In this document: piece by piece, positions 24,167 to 32,483 of the stretch
Position numbering within the stretch: the first letter of the stretch is position 1
Layout: each line of letters opens with the position of its first letter
NCBI RefSeq assembly: GCF_003626595.1
Contig: NZ_RBAK01000004.1
Coordinates: 248,001-312,000, forward strand
DNA: 64,000 bases
Direction of reading: 5' to 3'
Origin: Micromonospora endolithica
GTDB lineage: Bacteria > Actinomycetota > Actinomycetes > Mycobacteriales > Micromonosporaceae
Notes under the pieces: generated by a model
Database searches by the model: none
Told to the model about the DNA's origin: nothing
Seen by the model: the letters and a program-made list of their open reading frames with translations, nothing else
Made by a program: the position numbers and the translations under genes

Positions 24167-24559
24167 TCACGATCCGGCCGGCGGCTCGGCCACCTGCTGT
24201 CCCGGCCAGAACGGCCACTCCTCGAACGACCGGCACCGTCCGTCGTCGGCGAATCGCATGATCCACAGGTCGCGGTACTCCTGGTCGACCGGGTCGCCGT
24301 AGCGGACCTCCTGGCGCGACACGGCGGTGTCGCCGTCGACCGCGACGATCTCCCAGGTCATCCGGAACACCTCGTCGGGACCCTTGCGCTGCTTCTCCCA
24401 CATCCGGGCGATGGCCGGCAGGCCCACCACGGGCGTCCAGTACGGCCCCTGCCGGTAGCTCGCATCCTCGGTGAAGAGCGTGACCAGCGCGTCCGTGCCC
24501 GGCGTCCGCCACACCTTCTCGTAAGCGCTGATCCAGTCGTCGACGTGCCTCCTGTCCAT
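24167..24559 (-). CDS. SnoaL-like / NTF2-fold protein
   Basis: A 130-residue protein of the nuclear transport factor 2 fold: WISAYEKVWRTPGTDALVTLFTEDASYRQGP in outline, VVGLPAIARMWEKQR, then DTAVSRQEVRYG and YRDLWIMRFADDGRCRSFEEWPF in outline. This pattern (a long first helix, then D-A-x-Y) is typical of SnoaL-like polyketide cyclase relatives, most of which have unknown activity. ATG 24559 with AGGGTG upstream. It is convergent with the LysR gene and divergent from the hydrolase gene. Confidence 0.8.
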   Translation of the reverse strand: MDRRHVDDWISAYEKVWRTPGTDALVTLFTEDASYRQGPYWTPVVGLPAIARMWEKQRKGPDEVFRMTWEIVAVDGDTAVSRQEVRYGDPVDQEYRDLWIMRFADDGRCRSFEEWPFWPGQQVAEPPAGS

Positions 24560-24749
24560 GGAACACACCCTGCCATCCGGTGGTCGGCAGGCGGCGGGAA
24601 CCGGCCAGCCGCCGGCCGACCCGGCGGCCGGAAGTCACGGTCCGTCGCCGGTGGCGGGACCCGGGCGTACGACGAGGCGGTCGCCTCGACCGCGTCGTCG
24701 AGTGGTGACTGCACCAGAACTGTCGGACCCGTGTGTGAGGCTCCGGGAC

Positions 24750-25394
24750 ATGACGACTTTCGTGCTCATCCACGGCGGCGGGGGCAGCGCGTGGGACTGG
24801 CATCTGCTGGTTCCGGAGCTGACCGCCCGCGGCCACGACGTGGTGGTGCCGGAGCTGCCGATCGGGGACAAGTCGGCGGGGTTCGCCGAGTTCTGCGAGA
24901 CGGTGGTCGACGCGGTCGGTGACCGGGACGATCTGGTGGTGGTCGGGCAGTCCTACGGCGCGTTCACCGCGCCGCTGGTCGCCGACCGGCTGCCGGTGCG
25001 GCTGGTCGTGCTGCTCACCCCGATGATCCCCAGACCCGGTGAGCGGCCGGGGGACTGGTGGGACAACACCGGTTACCGGGGCACCGAGGGGCTCAGCGAG
25101 GAGCAGCAGTTCTACAACGGCGTGCCGGCCGAGGTCGTCGCGGAAGCCGCGAACCACGTCCGGGACCAGGCCAGCGCCGAGTGGGACGAGCCGTGGCCGC
25201 GGGATGTGTGGCCGGAGGTGCCGACGAAGGTGCTCATCGCCCGCGAGGACCGGTTCTTCCCGGTGGAGTTCCAGCGCCGGGTGGCCGCCGATCGGCTCGG
25301 CGTCGTTCCCGACGAGATGGACGGGTGTCACGCGGTGGCGCTCAGCCACCCGACGCAACTCGCCGACCGACTGACCGGATACCTGCGGAGTTAG
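24750..25394 (+). CDS. Alpha/beta hydrolase
   Basis: A 214-residue hydrolase of the salicylate esterase / hydroxynitrile lyase-like type. FVLIHGGGGSAWDWHLLVPEL (oxyanion loop HGGG), VVVGQSYGAFTAPLVADRL (nucleophile elbow G-Q-S-Y-G, Ser about residue 72), LIAREDRFFPVEFQRRVA (acid) and MDGCHAVALSHP (catalytic His) are all present. Esters of small compounds are probable substrates. The ATG is placed at 24750 since the fold starts there. Confidence 0.86.
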   Translation: MTTFVLIHGGGGSAWDWHLLVPELTARGHDVVVPELPIGDKSAGFAEFCETVVDAVGDRDDLVVVGQSYGAFTAPLVADRLPVRLVVLLTPMIPRPGERPGDWWDNTGYRGTEGLSEEQQFYNGVPAEVVAEAANHVRDQASAEWDEPWPRDVWPEVPTKVLIAREDRFFPVEFQRRVAADRLGVVPDEMDGCHAVALSHPTQLADRLTGYLRS

Positions 25395-25410
25395 CCAGGG
25401 ACACCCGACC

Positions 25411-25746
25411 CTACGCACGCGCGGAGTGCGCGCCCACCTCGACGATGAACACGCCGGTCGCCACCAGACCGATGCCGACCAGCATCCGGGTGGTGAGGAC
25501 GTCCTTGAACAGGATGCGGGCGAAGACGGCGGTGAGCGCCAGACCGGTGGCGGCCCAGATGCCGTACGCGACGCCGACCGCCATGCCGTGCCGCAGGGTC
25601 AGCGCGAACAGGCCGAACGAGCCCAGGTAGCCGACGACGATCAGCGGTAGCCAGGTCTTGCGGCGCAGACCGTCGGAGGCGCGCAGTGCCATCGTGGCGG
25701 TGATCTCCGAGCCGATGGCCGCGAGCAGGAACAGCCAGCTCGTCAT
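25411..25746 (-). CDS. Small multidrug resistance (SMR) exporter subunit, second gene
   Basis: A 111-residue, four-helix SMR protein: WLFLLAAIGSEITATMALRASDG (the conserved Glu of helix 1), GMAVGVAYGIWAATGLALTA and a last helix before a short tail. It overlaps the preceding SMR gene by ATGA (25743-25746). SMR genes in tandem usually encode heterodimers with opposite membrane topology (EbrAB type). Proton-driven export of cationic drugs or polyamine/guanidinium-like compounds. Confidence 0.86.
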   Translation of the reverse strand: MTSWLFLLAAIGSEITATMALRASDGLRRKTWLPLIVVGYLGSFGLFALTLRHGMAVGVAYGIWAATGLALTAVFARILFKDVLTTRMLVGIGLVATGVFIVEVGAHSARA

Positions 25747-26108
25747 CGGGCGACCTCCGGGACGGCGTCGTCGGCGGCCGGCGACGTCCGGGTGTGCGAG
25801 CCGAACTCCACCAGCAGAACCCCCGCCACGATGACCGCGAAGCCGAGACCCATCACCCAGGTCAGCGGGTCACCGAACAACGGGACGGCCAGTACCGCGG
25901 TGGCCACCACACCGCAGGCGGCCCAGATGCCGTACGCCACCCCGATCGGCATCCCGGCGCGCAGCACCACCGACAGCAAGGTGAACGCGAGCGCATACCC
26001 GGCGACCACCACCGCGATCCAGGCGGCGTGGTCGTTGGACGCCCGAAGGGCCAGCGTCGCACACGTCTCGGCGACGATCGCGCCGGCCAGAACGGCCCAC
26101 TTCCGCAT
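25743..26108 (-). CDS. Small multidrug resistance (SMR) exporter subunit, first gene
   Basis: A 121-residue SMR protein: WAVLAGAIVAETCATLALRAS (Glu of helix 1 retained), GMPIGVAYGIWAACGVVATAV and FGDPLTWVMGLGFAVIVAGVLLVEFG in outline. Start at ATG 26108, the family N-terminus; longer starts extend into likely non-coding DNA. Translationally coupled to the second subunit. The charged C-terminal tail (about 15 residues) is longer than in single-gene SMRs. Confidence 0.86.
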   Translation of the reverse strand: MRKWAVLAGAIVAETCATLALRASNDHAAWIAVVVAGYALAFTLLSVVLRAGMPIGVAYGIWAACGVVATAVLAVPLFGDPLTWVMGLGFAVIVAGVLLVEFGSHTRTSPAADDAVPEVAR

Positions 26109-26294
26109 GGGTCCATCCTTGTTCACCGAGCCGTCCCCCGCCACGAAGGGCGTGACCCGCCGTAGGGCACCCGCGTGCGTCGGTGAGACGGATTCGGCCA
26201 AGTCAAGAAACTCGCAGTTCAGGAGGGGTTAGCCTCGGTCCAGCCGGGCGGTGAGTGTCGCTCGTATTCGACGTACGGCGGCGCGCGGACGGGG

Positions 26295-29200
26295 GTGCGA
26301 CGCATGCGCGGTCCGCTCTGGCGCGGGTGGCTCTGGACACCGCGCACCTGGGTGGCGATGACCTTCCGCCGAACGGCCACCTGGTTCCAGGGCCGGTCTC
26401 AGGAGCACGCACGGCTGCAAGCGGCCCGTCCGGCCGCTCCCGCCCGCTGGTGGCACCGGCCCTGGTGGTGGTACGCCCTGGCGGCGTTCACGGCCGTTGT
26501 CCTCATGGTGTGGGTACTCACCCAGTTCGTGCTGCCGCTGTGGAACGTCTGGCTCGACCGGCGGGTGGGGTTCCCACCCACGGAGTGGGTCCACCGCCAG
26601 CTCTGCAGCGATGGCGACGGCGAGCAATGTAGGAAGATCGCCGGCTTCTTCGCCACACTGTTCCCTCTGCCCATCCTCCTGGCCGTTTTCTACCTCTTCA
26701 CCCGGGGCTACGTCGAACCCGCCTACCTGAAGATCGCCCGGCGTACGCCCGAGGAACTGGTCACCACCTCGAACGACGTGCTGGCCGACGTCATCGGCCG
26801 GGACGAGCTGTGTGAGGTGCTCGTCGAGCGCGTCAGGGATCCGGGCGTGCGCTGCCCGATGGTGTTGGTGGGTGGGGTCGGGGCGGGCAAGAGCGCCATC
26901 CTGCTCCGGCTGACCCACGAACTCGCCCGGCGGGGAGTCGTGCCGATCGTGCTCCGGGTAAGGGATCTGGATTTCAGGGACGGGCTGGACTTCGAGAAGG
27001 CGGCGCGGCAGCACTTCACCGACTTCATCGACCCGTTTCTGTACAGCGGTGCGCAGGGCGACCGGCTCTGGCGCCAACTGCGCTGGAGCAACCAGATCGC
27101 CGTGCTCGCCGACGGGCTGGAGGAACTCGGTGGCACAGGCCAGTACGGGCACCAGGGCCAGTACGACAGCGTGCTGCGGGACGCCTTCACCAGGGCGGCA
27201 CACCACCGGCTGCCACTGATCGCGGCCACCCGTCCGTACGACCCGTTGCGCAGCATGCCCGCGGTGATTGTCGAACTGGAGCCGCTGAGCGAGAGTCACG
27301 CGCTCGCCTTCGGCCTCGGAGACGATCAGGCGCAGTCACCCGAGTCGGCCGTCCTGACCCGCCTGATCAACGACGCCGATGCCACCGAGTCTCCGCTGTA
27401 CCTGAAGGTGATCCGTGACCTAAACAGGTACCAGCACCTGCCGGAGGAACTTGGTGGCGATCCCGGGCCCCGAACGGCAAACCATCCGGCCGACCGGTCG
27501 ATGGTCCGCCTCAAACTTCTCCACGCCTGGCGGCAGGCCATCGAGCAGGGATACGTCTGCGAGGACTTCGCCCACAACCCGGTGGAACGCAGGCACGTCC
27601 TGGATGTGGTCGCGGCCTTCGCCTGCATCGGCCTGCTCCAGAATTCGCTGAGCGTCAGTTACGACCACCTCACGGAGAACGGCGACTGGACGCGCGAGGG
27701 CCACCCGTACCACGTGATCTTCCAAAAACTGGAGGAGCGCGTGGCGGACGGTCTGGACGTGCGGAGCCGGGTCGACCTGGTCACCGCGGTAACCACGGCG
27801 GGCGAGTTCTCCGTGGTCGGGCTTGACCCCGAGGGCCTACGGTTCCAGCACGGCGTCATCCAGGCATTCCTGGCTGAGCAGTTCCTCACCGAGTCCGACG
27901 TCCGGCAGAAGCTGCTGCCGGAACTCATTCGGGACGAGCCCAGCCACGAGTCCCTGATCGCGCTGACCCTGTTGTCGCGGGAGAACGACACCACCGATGC
28001 CCTGAACGCTCACCTCGTCGACATGCTCAAGAACCACGCGAACCACGGTGCCAACAAGTGCTGGCGGCTGGAGATGTACGCCGCCGCCCTGGAGATAGGT
28101 TGCGCCATGGCGCCGCCCAGGCACACCGACATCGTGATCGACATCCTGTCGAAGTGGAGCGACTTCCACGAGGGAGATGTCGGCGACCGACCCCTGGACG
28201 AGGCGAAGGTCAGCCTCGTCCGACGGTGGGGCGACACCGCTCGCCTGGTCACTGACGACCACCACCGGCGGCCGGCACGGCACGGTGGATCGAGGCTGCA
28301 CGGGGCAGCCGTGTTCCTCGGCCGGCGGCGACATGCCGAGACGAAGACCTACCGCAGCCTGTACCAGCTCGCCGCCCGGGAGAGCTCCTACCGCGTCCGG
28401 CTCGCCGCCGCCAAGGAGATCGGACTGGGCGGCCGGCCCGCCGCGCACGAGATGGTCGACGGCGGGGGCCTCAGGCCCCTGCACACCGGCTGGACCACCG
28501 ACGACAGCGGACTCTGGGAACGGCAACTCCGCGGATGGGTGGTGCCCCTGCTGCATCTGTCGACGCTCTACGATGTCGGCGATCCGAGCGAGCTCCCCCC
28601 GGAGACCGATACCGATGGTTGTCTCCGGGAGTGGCTGAAGGAGCTGGCAGCCGGGACGCTCTGCCTGTACTCGGAAATCGCCCTAGCCCAGGGTTTCCGG
28701 CTCGCCGCCAACGTGCGCAGCCTGCCACGCGGTCGACCGATCGGGGACCGGAGCGCGCTCGTCGAGAAGGCCGAGTTCGCCCTGACCCACTCCCGGTTCT
28801 GGTACAGCCATCTCGTGCTCATCCAGGCTCTCACCCTGTTCTCCCTGCCGATCGAACCAGGTGATCTACTGCCCGCCCGGGGTCACGGAGCCAACCCGGT
28901 CGGCCTGGTGCAGCACTGGCTGGCCATCGCCAGCAGCGGCGTGCCGAACCGGGAACGCTGCACTGCTCACCCCTTCCTGCTGGCGGCCGGCCGGCTCTGC
29001 GTATCGGCATTGATCACCCGGCAACCGGAGCGGTTCTGCTGGATAGACGAAGATGACACCGCTGGCCGCGTGGGAGCGTGCAGCCCTTCGACGGACGTAC
29101 GGCGCGTGCAACGGCTGTGGATCCCGGACTCGATGGGCTGGAGCGTGCTGGAGCCGCGCGCCGAGCGGCTGCTCGCCGACGTGATGCTGCTGCTGAATCT

Positions 29201-29573
29201 CGCGGACCGGGGCGACAGCCTCGTCGCCCGGGAGGAGCGGCTGCGCCGGGCTGATCGCTGCGACCTGCCGCCGTGCCTCACCGCGGACCGGAGGGCGATG
29301 GAGCCGGAGCGCAGCGTTCACGGCGTGGAGGCGTGCGCTCCGGGTGCCACCTGCCTGGACGACTGCCCCTTCCGGCTCTGCCCCCTGCCGGCTAAGGGTG
29401 AACCGTTGCCGCACCGGTTGGACCAGAACTTCTCCGCTCGCCAGGCCGATCTCGCCACCCTGCGCTACCTGCTGCCGGCCCGGGCACCGTGGCAGAGCGT
29501 TCCGCGAACGGAGATGCGGCGGTTCTGGCGCCAGATGTCCTGGCGCGACCTGCCCCGCTTCCGCCGCTGGTAG
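26295..29573 (+). CDS. Membrane-anchored P-loop NTPase (NACHT/STAND-like), 1092 aa
   Basis: Two membrane helices (about residues 58-83 and 117-136) flank a short Cys-containing loop (RQLCSDGDGEQC). A P-loop NTPase follows: Walker A GGVGAGKSAILL (193-204) and Walker B-like strand QIAVLADGLEEL (266-277). In NACHT/STAND style the module is followed by winged-helix and long helical repeat regions, including HEAT-like ESSYRVRLAAAKEIGLGG. Near the end is a Cys-rich knot (CDLPPC, then ACAPGATCLDDCPFRLC) that could bind zinc. It is a single gene with no signal partner. STAND NTPases are sensors that assemble on ligand binding; here the output would be at the membrane. GTG 26295 or ATG 26304 may be the start. 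Confidence 0.72.
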   Translation: MRRMRGPLWRGWLWTPRTWVAMTFRRTATWFQGRSQEHARLQAARPAAPARWWHRPWWWYALAAFTAVVLMVWVLTQFVLPLWNVWLDRRVGFPPTEWVHRQLCSDGDGEQCRKIAGFFATLFPLPILLAVFYLFTRGYVEPAYLKIARRTPEELVTTSNDVLADVIGRDELCEVLVERVRDPGVRCPMVLVGGVGAGKSAILLRLTHELARRGVVPIVLRVRDLDFRDGLDFEKAARQHFTDFIDPFLYSGAQGDRLWRQLRWSNQIAVLADGLEELGGTGQYGHQGQYDSVLRDAFTRAAHHRLPLIAATRPYDPLRSMPAVIVELEPLSESHALAFGLGDDQAQSPESAVLTRLINDADATESPLYLKVIRDLNRYQHLPEELGGDPGPRTANHPADRSMVRLKLLHAWRQAIEQGYVCEDFAHNPVERRHVLDVVAAFACIGLLQNSLSVSYDHLTENGDWTREGHPYHVIFQKLEERVADGLDVRSRVDLVTAVTTAGEFSVVGLDPEGLRFQHGVIQAFLAEQFLTESDVRQKLLPELIRDEPSHESLIALTLLSRENDTTDALNAHLVDMLKNHANHGANKCWRLEMYAAALEIGCAMAPPRHTDIVIDILSKWSDFHEGDVGDRPLDEAKVSLVRRWGDTARLVTDDHHRRPARHGGSRLHGAAVFLGRRRHAETKTYRSLYQLAARESSYRVRLAAAKEIGLGGRPAAHEMVDGGGLRPLHTGWTTDDSGLWERQLRGWVVPLLHLSTLYDVGDPSELPPETDTDGCLREWLKELAAGTLCLYSEIALAQGFRLAANVRSLPRGRPIGDRSALVEKAEFALTHSRFWYSHLVLIQALTLFSLPIEPGDLLPARGHGANPVGLVQHWLAIASSGVPNRERCTAHPFLLAAGRLCVSALITRQPERFCWIDEDDTAGRVGACSPSTDVRRVQRLWIPDSMGWSVLEPRAERLLADVMLLLNLADRGDSLVAREERLRRADRCDLPPCLTADRRAMEPERSVHGVEACAPGATCLDDCPFRLCPLPAKGEPLPHRLDQNFSARQADLATLRYLLPARAPWQSVPRTEMRRFWRQMSWRDLPRFRRW

Positions 29574-29783
29574 GGGTGCCTGGTCGTGCCGGACACGGCA
29601 GAGGGCCGCCACCGGCGCCGCAGCACATCGGCGAGACGGCGGCCGCCGTCTCCTCCGTCGTGGCCGCGGGGCGGTCCACGCATGGCCGGGTATGTTGATA
29701 GTCATGGTGCCCCGTTGGACCTCGGACCTCGATGTCGACGCTCTCTGGCCGATCGTTGCCGCTCGGCAGTGCCCGATTCGGTG

Positions 29784-30068
29784 ATGGAGTTCGAGGGCGT
29801 GGTGTGGGAGTGGCGAGGGCCGTCCCCGTACCACTTCGTCACCGTCCCGGACGAGTGCGCCGAGGTGGTACGCGAGTTGGCGTCGGCGGTGACGTACGGC
29901 TGGGGGATGGTGCCCGTCGAGGTCCGGCTCGGGCGGAGCCGATGGCGGACCTCGTTGTTCCCCCGGGACGGCGGCTACGTTCTCCCGCTGCGGGACTCGG
30001 TGCGCAAGAGGGAGAACATCTGCCTCGACGACGTCGTGTCTGTTCGCCTGGTCATCCCCGCGGGATGA
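29784..30068 (+). CDS. DUF1905 protein
   Basis: A 94-residue protein: MEFEGVVWEWRGPSPYHFVTV, ECAEVVRELASAVTYGWGMVPV in outline, VRLGRSRWRTSLFPRDGGYVLPL in outline, and a C-terminal VVSVRLVI strand. This is the full DUF1905 beta barrel, which often stands alone or beside a YdeI/OmdA-like domain. ATG 29784 (or GTG 29781) is used because the domain begins there. Function unknown. The 210 bases before it contain no recognisable gene. Confidence 0.82.
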   Translation: MEFEGVVWEWRGPSPYHFVTVPDECAEVVRELASAVTYGWGMVPVEVRLGRSRWRTSLFPRDGGYVLPLRDSVRKRENICLDDVVSVRLVIPAG

Positions 30069-30101
30069 CAGCCGCCGGTCGGTGATCGTCCGAGGCGGTC
30101 G

Positions 30102-30123
30102 GGGCCCGCGAGGTCGCGAGCCC
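30102..30123. terminator. Possible hairpin between convergent genes
   Basis: GGGCCCGCGA / TCGCGAGCCC pair with one mismatch around GG; inner pairs must open to make a loop. It lies between the DUF1905 stop and the convergent diphosphatase stop. Weak. Confidence 0.35.
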
Positions 30124-30130
30124 GGTTCGG

Positions 30131-31051
30131 TCAGGCGTACGCGAGCAGGAAGTCGACGGTGCCGGTGCCACCGGGCTGGCCCGGCGGGACGGGGAGGCCT
30201 GGTTCACTGTTCAGCACGTAGAACCCGCCGTTGCCGATCAGTCGCGGCGTCACGGCCAGGATCTGTGCGGACATGGCCGCTCCGGTCGGCCGCACCACGC
30301 TGTCGAGCAGGAGCCGGAAGAGATTCGTGTTCAGGTTTCCGACGTGGAGCACGCGGTATGAGCGCGGAGCGGGATTGCCGGCGCTGGTGAGGCCCCAGAT
30401 CGGCACGATCTGGTTGCGCCACCGCGATGGGGTGTTGGTGATCGTGGCGTCGTAGTTGTTCAGTTGGGTCTGGATGCCCGAGTGGATGCCAGCCAGGTGG
30501 ATGTGGAGCTGGTCCTGCTGGCGGATCGAGGGGTCGGCCGAGTTGATCCCCAACCCGATGTTCGGATACACCACATGTCCCGGCTGCCCCGGCTGAGCGT
30601 TGTTCCATGCCTCCAGCCAGTAGTTCGGCGCGGCGGCGGTGGTGATGAACGGACACTCGATGCCGCTGATCCGGCAGCTGGGCACGAGCAGGTAGTCGTG
30701 GTTCGACCCGGACCCTCCGTTGAGGATCACGTAGGTGGGGGTCGTCCGCAGGCACTGTGGAAAGGGTGGACCGGTCTTCGTGCCCTCGCAGACCTGCACC
30801 CTGTCCCACAGGTCGTACCTGCCTCCGGTGTCGCTGGGGTAGCCGCACAGGGTGGAGGGGGTGGGACAGGTCGTGGCACCGGGACCGTCGGGCGCCGGTG
30901 GGGCGGGCTCGGGGGCCTGGTGTTCGCCGCCTCCGTCGGCCAGCGCCCGACCCGCGCCCATCAGGCCCAACAGTCCCGTGGCACCGGCGGTGCCGGAGAG
31001 CCGGACGAACTGACGTCGGCGGAGTCCCTCAGTTGGTCTGGTGTGTTCCAT
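30131..31051 (-). CDS. Exported CDP-diacylglycerol diphosphatase-like protein
   Basis: A 306-residue protein. The N-terminus RRRQFVRLSGTAGATGLLGLMG is a Tat-type signal (twin Arg, then hydrophobic) ending near ALADGG. The mature part has family marks of Cdh: HDYLLVPSCRISGIECPF and QDQLHIHLAG (the HIT-like H-x-H), plus NYWLEAWN. Cdh cleaves CDP-diacylglycerol to phosphatidate and CMP in enterobacteria. Here the protein is predicted to be outside the membrane, with at least five Cys that could form disulphides, so the substrate may differ. Start ATG 31051. Confidence 0.78.
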   Translation of the reverse strand: MEHTRPTEGLRRRQFVRLSGTAGATGLLGLMGAGRALADGGGEHQAPEPAPPAPDGPGATTCPTPSTLCGYPSDTGGRYDLWDRVQVCEGTKTGPPFPQCLRTTPTYVILNGGSGSNHDYLLVPSCRISGIECPFITTAAAPNYWLEAWNNAQPGQPGHVVYPNIGLGINSADPSIRQQDQLHIHLAGIHSGIQTQLNNYDATITNTPSRWRNQIVPIWGLTSAGNPAPRSYRVLHVGNLNTNLFRLLLDSVVRPTGAAMSAQILAVTPRLIGNGGFYVLNSEPGLPVPPGQPGGTGTVDFLLAYA

Positions 31052-31221
31052 GATCACCCTCCGTGGCTGCTGCCGTGTCGAGTCGCTGGGGGGCATCACC
31101 CGCCAGGTGGCGAACGGCAGGAGCTGACCGGCGCGAACATGGCGATAATAGGATGAATCAGGCACACGTTCGAGGGGCGGTCGAGCGGGATCCCCTGATC
31201 GTGTCGCTTCCCGGAGACAGT

Positions 31222-31257
31222 ATGCAAATGATCGCTTGCGCAAGCGATCATTTGCAT
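31222..31257. promoter_or_regulatory. 36-bp perfect palindrome, operator of the ArsR gene
   Basis: The left arm ATGCAAATGATCGCTTGC (31222-31239) is followed at once by its exact reverse complement (31240-31257). The centre TTGCGC (31236-31241) is placed as a -35 box 16 bases before the -10 box TAGGAT, so a bound repressor would block the promoter. Autorepression by ArsR is the obvious reading. Confidence 0.8.
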
Positions 31258-31263
31258 TAGGAT
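31258..31263 (+). promoter_or_regulatory. -10 box TAGGAT, leaderless promoter of the ArsR gene
   Basis: TAGGAT directly abuts the palindrome and ends six bases before the ATG at 31270. Confidence 0.55.
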
Positions 31264-31269
31264 GGGGGC

Positions 31270-31617
31270 ATGCCTACCCCGACCGTGTCGCCGGCCCCCG
31301 ATCTCGACGCGGCCTTCGCCGCCCTCGGCGACCCCGTCCGCCGCGCCCTGGTGACTCGTCTCGCGCGCGGGGACGCCACGGTGGGCGAGCTGGCCGAACC
31401 GTTCGACCTGACCCCACAGGCGATCTCCCACCATGTCGGTGTCCTGCGCCGGTGCGGCCTGGTTGAACAACGCCCCGAGGGCACCAGACGTCGCTGCCGG
31501 CTGCGGGCCGACCAGTTGGCGCTGCTCGGCACGTGGATCGACGACCAGCGCCGCGCCTGGAACGACCGGCTCGACACCCTCGCCCAGCACCTCGCCGACG
31601 ACGGGGCGGGCAGTTGA
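31270..31617 (+). CDS. ArsR-family transcriptional repressor
   Basis: A 115-residue winged-helix repressor: LGDPVRRALVTRLARGDATVGELAEPF in outline, LTPQAISHHVGVLRRCGLVEQRPEG in outline, then RRRCRLRADQL and a C-terminal helix with DQRRAWNDRLDTL. There are no metal-binding Cys clusters, so it is of the non-metal SdpR-like type usually found beside SRPBCC proteins. Its TGA overlaps the TTG start of the next gene. A 36-bp palindrome covers its promoter. Confidence 0.88.
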   Translation: MPTPTVSPAPDLDAAFAALGDPVRRALVTRLARGDATVGELAEPFDLTPQAISHHVGVLRRCGLVEQRPEGTRRRCRLRADQLALLGTWIDDQRRAWNDRLDTLAQHLADDGAGS

Positions 31618-32432
31618 CCGCCCGCGCGAAGCTGCACGGCGACGAACTGATCGCCCAGCGCCACCTGCCGGCGCGACCGGAACGCGTGTGGGTCGCCTTC
31701 ACCTCGCCGGACGGCATCGCGGCGTTCTGGGGCGGCTCGCACGCCACCGTGCCCACCGGGTCGGTGACCGTGGACCTGCGTCCGGGCGGTGAGTTCGCCC
31801 TCGACACCTGCGCCCCGGACGGCGCCACCCGCCGGCTCCGGTTCGTCTACGCGCGCATCGACGCGCCGCGCGAACTCGTGTTCGACGAGCCCGTCACCGG
31901 CCTCCGTACGACCGTCACCGTCCGTCCCGCCGACGGCGGAACCGATCTCGTCATCCACCAGCGCCGGCTTCCGCCCGAACTGCGGACGGCCCGAGCGGTC
32001 GACGGGCTCGCCTCGATCCTCGACGCCCTCGCCGCACACCTGCGGCATTCCCCGATCACACCAGAGGAGATCGCCATGACCCGACCGACCCAGCGAGAAC
32101 TCGTCGCGGACTACTTCGCCGGATTCCGGACGACCGACCACCGGCGAATCCTGGCCACCCTCACCGACGACGTCGAGTGGGTCATCCACGGCCACCGGAC
32201 CACCCGTGGCAAGGCGGAGTTCGACAGCGAGATCGAGAATCCGGCCTTCACCGGTAGCCCCGAACTGGACGTCCAACATGTCCACGAGGCCGGCGCTGTC
32301 GTCGTGGCCACCGGCGAGGGTCGCGGCACCAGCGTGGACCACGGGCCGTTCCGGTTCGCCTTCAACGACCTGTTCACGTTCCGCGACGGGCTCATCGCCC
32401 GGGTGGACTCCTACGTCGTACCGCTGCCCTGA
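31614..32432 (+). CDS. SRPBCC (AHSA1) domain fused to an NTF2-like domain
   Basis: A 272-residue protein starting at TTG 31614 inside the ArsR stop. Residues 10-150 are an AHSA1/START-like fold (HLPARPERVWVAFTSPDGIAAFWG in outline, VDLRPGGEFALD, LRFVYARIDAPRELVF). Residues 155-272 are a SnoaL/NTF2 fold (RELVADYFAGFRTTDHRRILATLTDDVEW in outline). At the joint, GAGGAGA at 32064-32070 precedes an in-frame ATG at 32076, so the second domain also has the signals of a separate gene. Thus one fused protein, one fused plus one short, or a recently lost stop codon are all possible. ArsR/SRPBCC pairs are common; the fused form is not. Confidence 0.78.
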   Translation: MTARAKLHGDELIAQRHLPARPERVWVAFTSPDGIAAFWGGSHATVPTGSVTVDLRPGGEFALDTCAPDGATRRLRFVYARIDAPRELVFDEPVTGLRTTVTVRPADGGTDLVIHQRRLPPELRTARAVDGLASILDALAAHLRHSPITPEEIAMTRPTQRELVADYFAGFRTTDHRRILATLTDDVEWVIHGHRTTRGKAEFDSEIENPAFTGSPELDVQHVHEAGAVVVATGEGRGTSVDHGPFRFAFNDLFTFRDGLIARVDSYVVPLP

Positions 32433-32483
32433 CCCGCAGGGGCGACACGGCGCTACCCGGCGGGATGCGGGCATCATGGACGG

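Noticed and set aside
31222-31257. Palindrome as a transcription terminator of the upstream gene
   Set aside because: The upstream gene points away; the palindrome overlaps the ArsR promoter elements, so an operator is the better reading.
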